Assembly (NCBI RefSeq): GCF_002551005.1
Contig: NZ_NVOY01000001.1
Span: forward strand, 133,888 to 197,887
Origin: Bacillus pseudomycoides
GTDB lineage: Bacteria > Bacillota > Bacilli > Bacillales > Bacillaceae_G
Direction: 5' to 3'
DNA: 64,000 nt
A model generated the notes under the pieces. The model was not told the origin of the DNA and did no database searches. It worked only from the letters and a program-made list of their open reading frames with translations. Shown in pieces: positions 62,452 to 64,000 of this stretch; the stretch's first letter is position 1; each line of letters starts with the position of its first letter. Both the position numbers and the translations under genes were made by a program.

Positions 62452-63069
62452 TTGAATAATGAAAAGGAAAAAACCAGCGAAACTACAGTCAAAAGCAAAC
62501 GCACTACTCCATTTATAAACTTATGTATCTTTACTCTTCCCGGCTGTAATGTAACAGAAAAACAAATTAAGCAGCAAGTTGAGTTAGCAACAAAAATATG
62601 GAATATACAATTTGTTATTACTAGCATCACAACACTGAAAGATTTTTCAGTTCGAACGAATGATACTTCATTTCGAAAAAAACAAAGTAAAAACATAAAG
62701 CACTTATTTAATGAAAGAAAATACCTCTTTCCAAATCCAAGCAGCATTTCAATCTTTTATACAAACGCAAAACACCTCTCAAGTAATACAACGGGACGAT
62801 CATTCCCTTCCCTTATGACACAAAGCCGGTTTAATCATATTATTCTCACAAAATCTGCATTAGAAAATACACTTGCGCATGAACTCGGACATATTTTATT
62901 CTATGCTCATCGAAAACTACAAGGAAAAAATCCAGATACAAACTCTTATCGAACACATAGTCTAGATTCTAAAAATATTATGTTTGGAATTGCCACAACC
63001 CGTAAACGGCAAACAACATCTCTGCAAAGAATGAAAGCATTAGAAAGTACATTAATTAAATATATGTAA
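62452..63069 (+). CDS. Putative zinc metallopeptidase (HExxH)
   Basis: This 205-aa protein has TLAHELGHILFYAH: HExxH with a third His six residues on, spaced as in metzincins (HExxHxxGxxH), but with Phe in place of Gly. NIMFG about 35 residues later could be a Met-turn. The N-terminus is polar and there is no signal peptide, so it is probably cytosolic. The TTG at 62452 is the likely start, after AAAGGTG, though spacing is loose. It is convergent with argH. No closer family is recognised. Confidence 0.6.
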   Translation: MNNEKEKTSETTVKSKRTTPFINLCIFTLPGCNVTEKQIKQQVELATKIWNIQFVITSITTLKDFSVRTNDTSFRKKQSKNIKHLFNERKYLFPNPSSISIFYTNAKHLSSNTTGRSFPSLMTQSRFNHIILTKSALENTLAHELGHILFYAHRKLQGKNPDTNSYRTHSLDSKNIMFGIATTRKRQTTSLQRMKALESTLIKYM

Positions 63070-63078
63070 CAATCATGA

Positions 63079-63114
63079 AAACCCCCGTGAAATATTACAT
63101 GTTCACGGGGGTTT
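63079..63114. terminator. Bidirectional terminator between the metallopeptidase gene and argH
   Basis: AAACCCCCGTGAA-(10 nt)-TTCACGGGGGTTT is a perfect 13-bp stem; the argH stop lies in its loop. Confidence 0.92.
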
Positions 63115-64000
63115 CTACTCGCTCTTTCGCTTTTTGAAGTGCTTGCCCAATTTGTTCGAATCCTGTACCACCTGCACTATTTCTTCTTTTTACTGCGGCG
63201 TACGGCGAAAGGACTTCGTATAAATCCTCCTCAAATAATGGGCTCATCTCTTGATAAGTTGTTAACGGTAGATCAAGTAAATATACACCTTTATTAATGC
63301 AAAGAAGGACAAGCTTTCCTACAATTTCATGCGCCTGACGAAATGGTAATCCTTTACTCGCTAAATAATCTGCGATCTCGGTCGCATTTGAAAAGTCTTG
63401 CGTAACAGCTTTCGCCATATTATCTTTTTTCACTGTCATCGTCTCAAGCATACCAGCCATTACATGTAAACAGCCTTTTACTGTACGGACTGTATCAAAC
63501 ATGCCTTCTTTATCTTCTTGCAAATCTTTATTGTAAGCAAGAGGCAATCCTTTCATAACTGTTAATAAACTAAACAAGTTGCCGTATACCCTTCCTGTTT
63601 TCCCGCGAATGAGCTCTGCCATATCCGGATTTTTCTTTTGTGGCATAATGCTACTGCCCGTTGCATAACAATCGCTCATTTCAATAAACTGAAATTCCTG
63701 ACTGCTCCATAAAATCAATTCTTCACAAAAACGCGATAAATGCATCATTAATATAGAAGCATTACTTAAAAATTCAAGAATGAAATCACGGTCGCTTACT
63801 GCGTCTAAACTATTCTCATATATCCCATCAAAGCCGAGTAGCTGTGCACTATATTCACGATCAATCGGGAATGTTGTCCCAGCAAGTGCCCCGGCTCCGA
63901 GCGGCGAAATGTTAATACGCTCTAGTGAATCTGTAAGACGATTTGCATCACGTTCTAACATCCAAAAATACGCAAGAAGATGATGCGCAAAAGAAATTGG
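63095..64000 (-). CDS. argH: Argininosuccinate lyase, C-terminal part (runs off the window)
   Basis: The 301 codons visible begin [18 protein letters not shown] and include [16 protein letters not shown], the fumarase-superfamily signature [15 protein letters not shown] (catalytic Ser), [17 protein letters not shown] and the C-terminal [14 protein letters not shown]. About 160 N-terminal residues lie beyond position 64000. It cleaves argininosuccinate to arginine and fumarate, the last step of arginine synthesis. The frame is open to the window edge, so the ATG at 63961 is internal. Confidence 0.95.
   Translation of the reverse strand, partial: PISFAHHLLAYFWMLERDANRLTDSLERINISPLGAGALAGTTFPIDREYSAQLLGFDGIYENSLDAVSDRDFILEFLSNASILMMHLSRFCEELILWSSQEFQFIEMSDCYATGSSIMPQKKNPDMAELIRGKTGRVYGNLFSLLTVMKGLPLAYNKDLQEDKEGMFDTVRTVKGCLHVMAGMLETMTVKKDNMAKAVTQDFSNATEIADYLASKGLPFRQAHEIVGKLVLLCINKGVYLLDLPLTTYQEMSPLFEEDLYEVLSPYAAVKRRNSAGGTGFEQIGQALQKAKERVETPVNM

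Overview
The window is chromosomal DNA of a low-GC Firmicute, almost certainly a member of the Bacillus cereus group. Three things point there: the gene order (infC-rpmI-rplT, thrS, ytxC, dnaI, dnaB, nrdR, speD, gapB, coaE, ytaF, mutM, polA, phoR, phoP, mdh, icd, citZ, ytwI, ytvI, fxsA, pyk, pfkA, accA, accD, malic enzyme, dnaE, ytrH, ytrI, nrnA, ytpI, ytoI, ytkL, ald, argH) is the conserved Bacillus order; strong AGGAGG-type ribosome sites with many TTG starts are used; and three copies of a TTTAT-flanked repeat match what is known of bcr1, a repeat specific to the B. cereus group. Several proteins look somewhat diverged from the B. anthracis/cereus versions as I remember them, so a more distant group member is possible; no alignment was run.

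Layout. 1-7.2 kb is accessory: an interspersed repeat, an HD-domain protein, two CPBP membrane proteases, an ECF sigma remnant, a small membrane protein, a broken lipoprotein fusion, and a drug efflux pair (MFS + HlyD) divergent from a TetR regulator. 7.2-52 kb is the conserved backbone, nearly all on the minus strand: peptidase YsdC, dUTPase, alcohol dehydrogenase, translation genes under an L20 leader and a T-box, replication restart (DnaI, DnaB), polyamine, gluconeogenesis, DNA repair, PhoPR, TCA cycle (citZ-icd-mdh), glycolysis (pfkA-pyk), fatty-acid initiation (accDA), malic enzyme and DnaE. Small sporulation or membrane genes sit on the plus strand between these blocks.

53.2-59.3 kb is an accessory island between an Xaa-Pro peptidase and ald. 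It holds three copies of an interspersed repeat, two of them bracketing an ECF sigma/anti-sigma cassette, then a decayed DUF6176 gene, a lipoprotein, and a TnpB-type element that sits between a cupin gene and a 5'-truncated DUF4188 gene. 59.4-64 kb returns to backbone: ald, an atypical SDR, a universal stress protein, a small protein, a putative zinc metallopeptidase and the C-terminal part of argH, which runs off the window.

The most notable signals are: (1) a small hairpin-rich module (AAAAGCGGA...AGCTAGACAA) nested in two unrelated repeat families, with apparent empty sites in other copies; (2) bcr1 copies fused to the ends of phoR and mdh; (3) a TnpB relative with His where the third RuvC Asp is expected and no zinc finger; (4) a structured speD leader with an anti-Shine-Dalgarno; and (5) an apparent AUA start codon.
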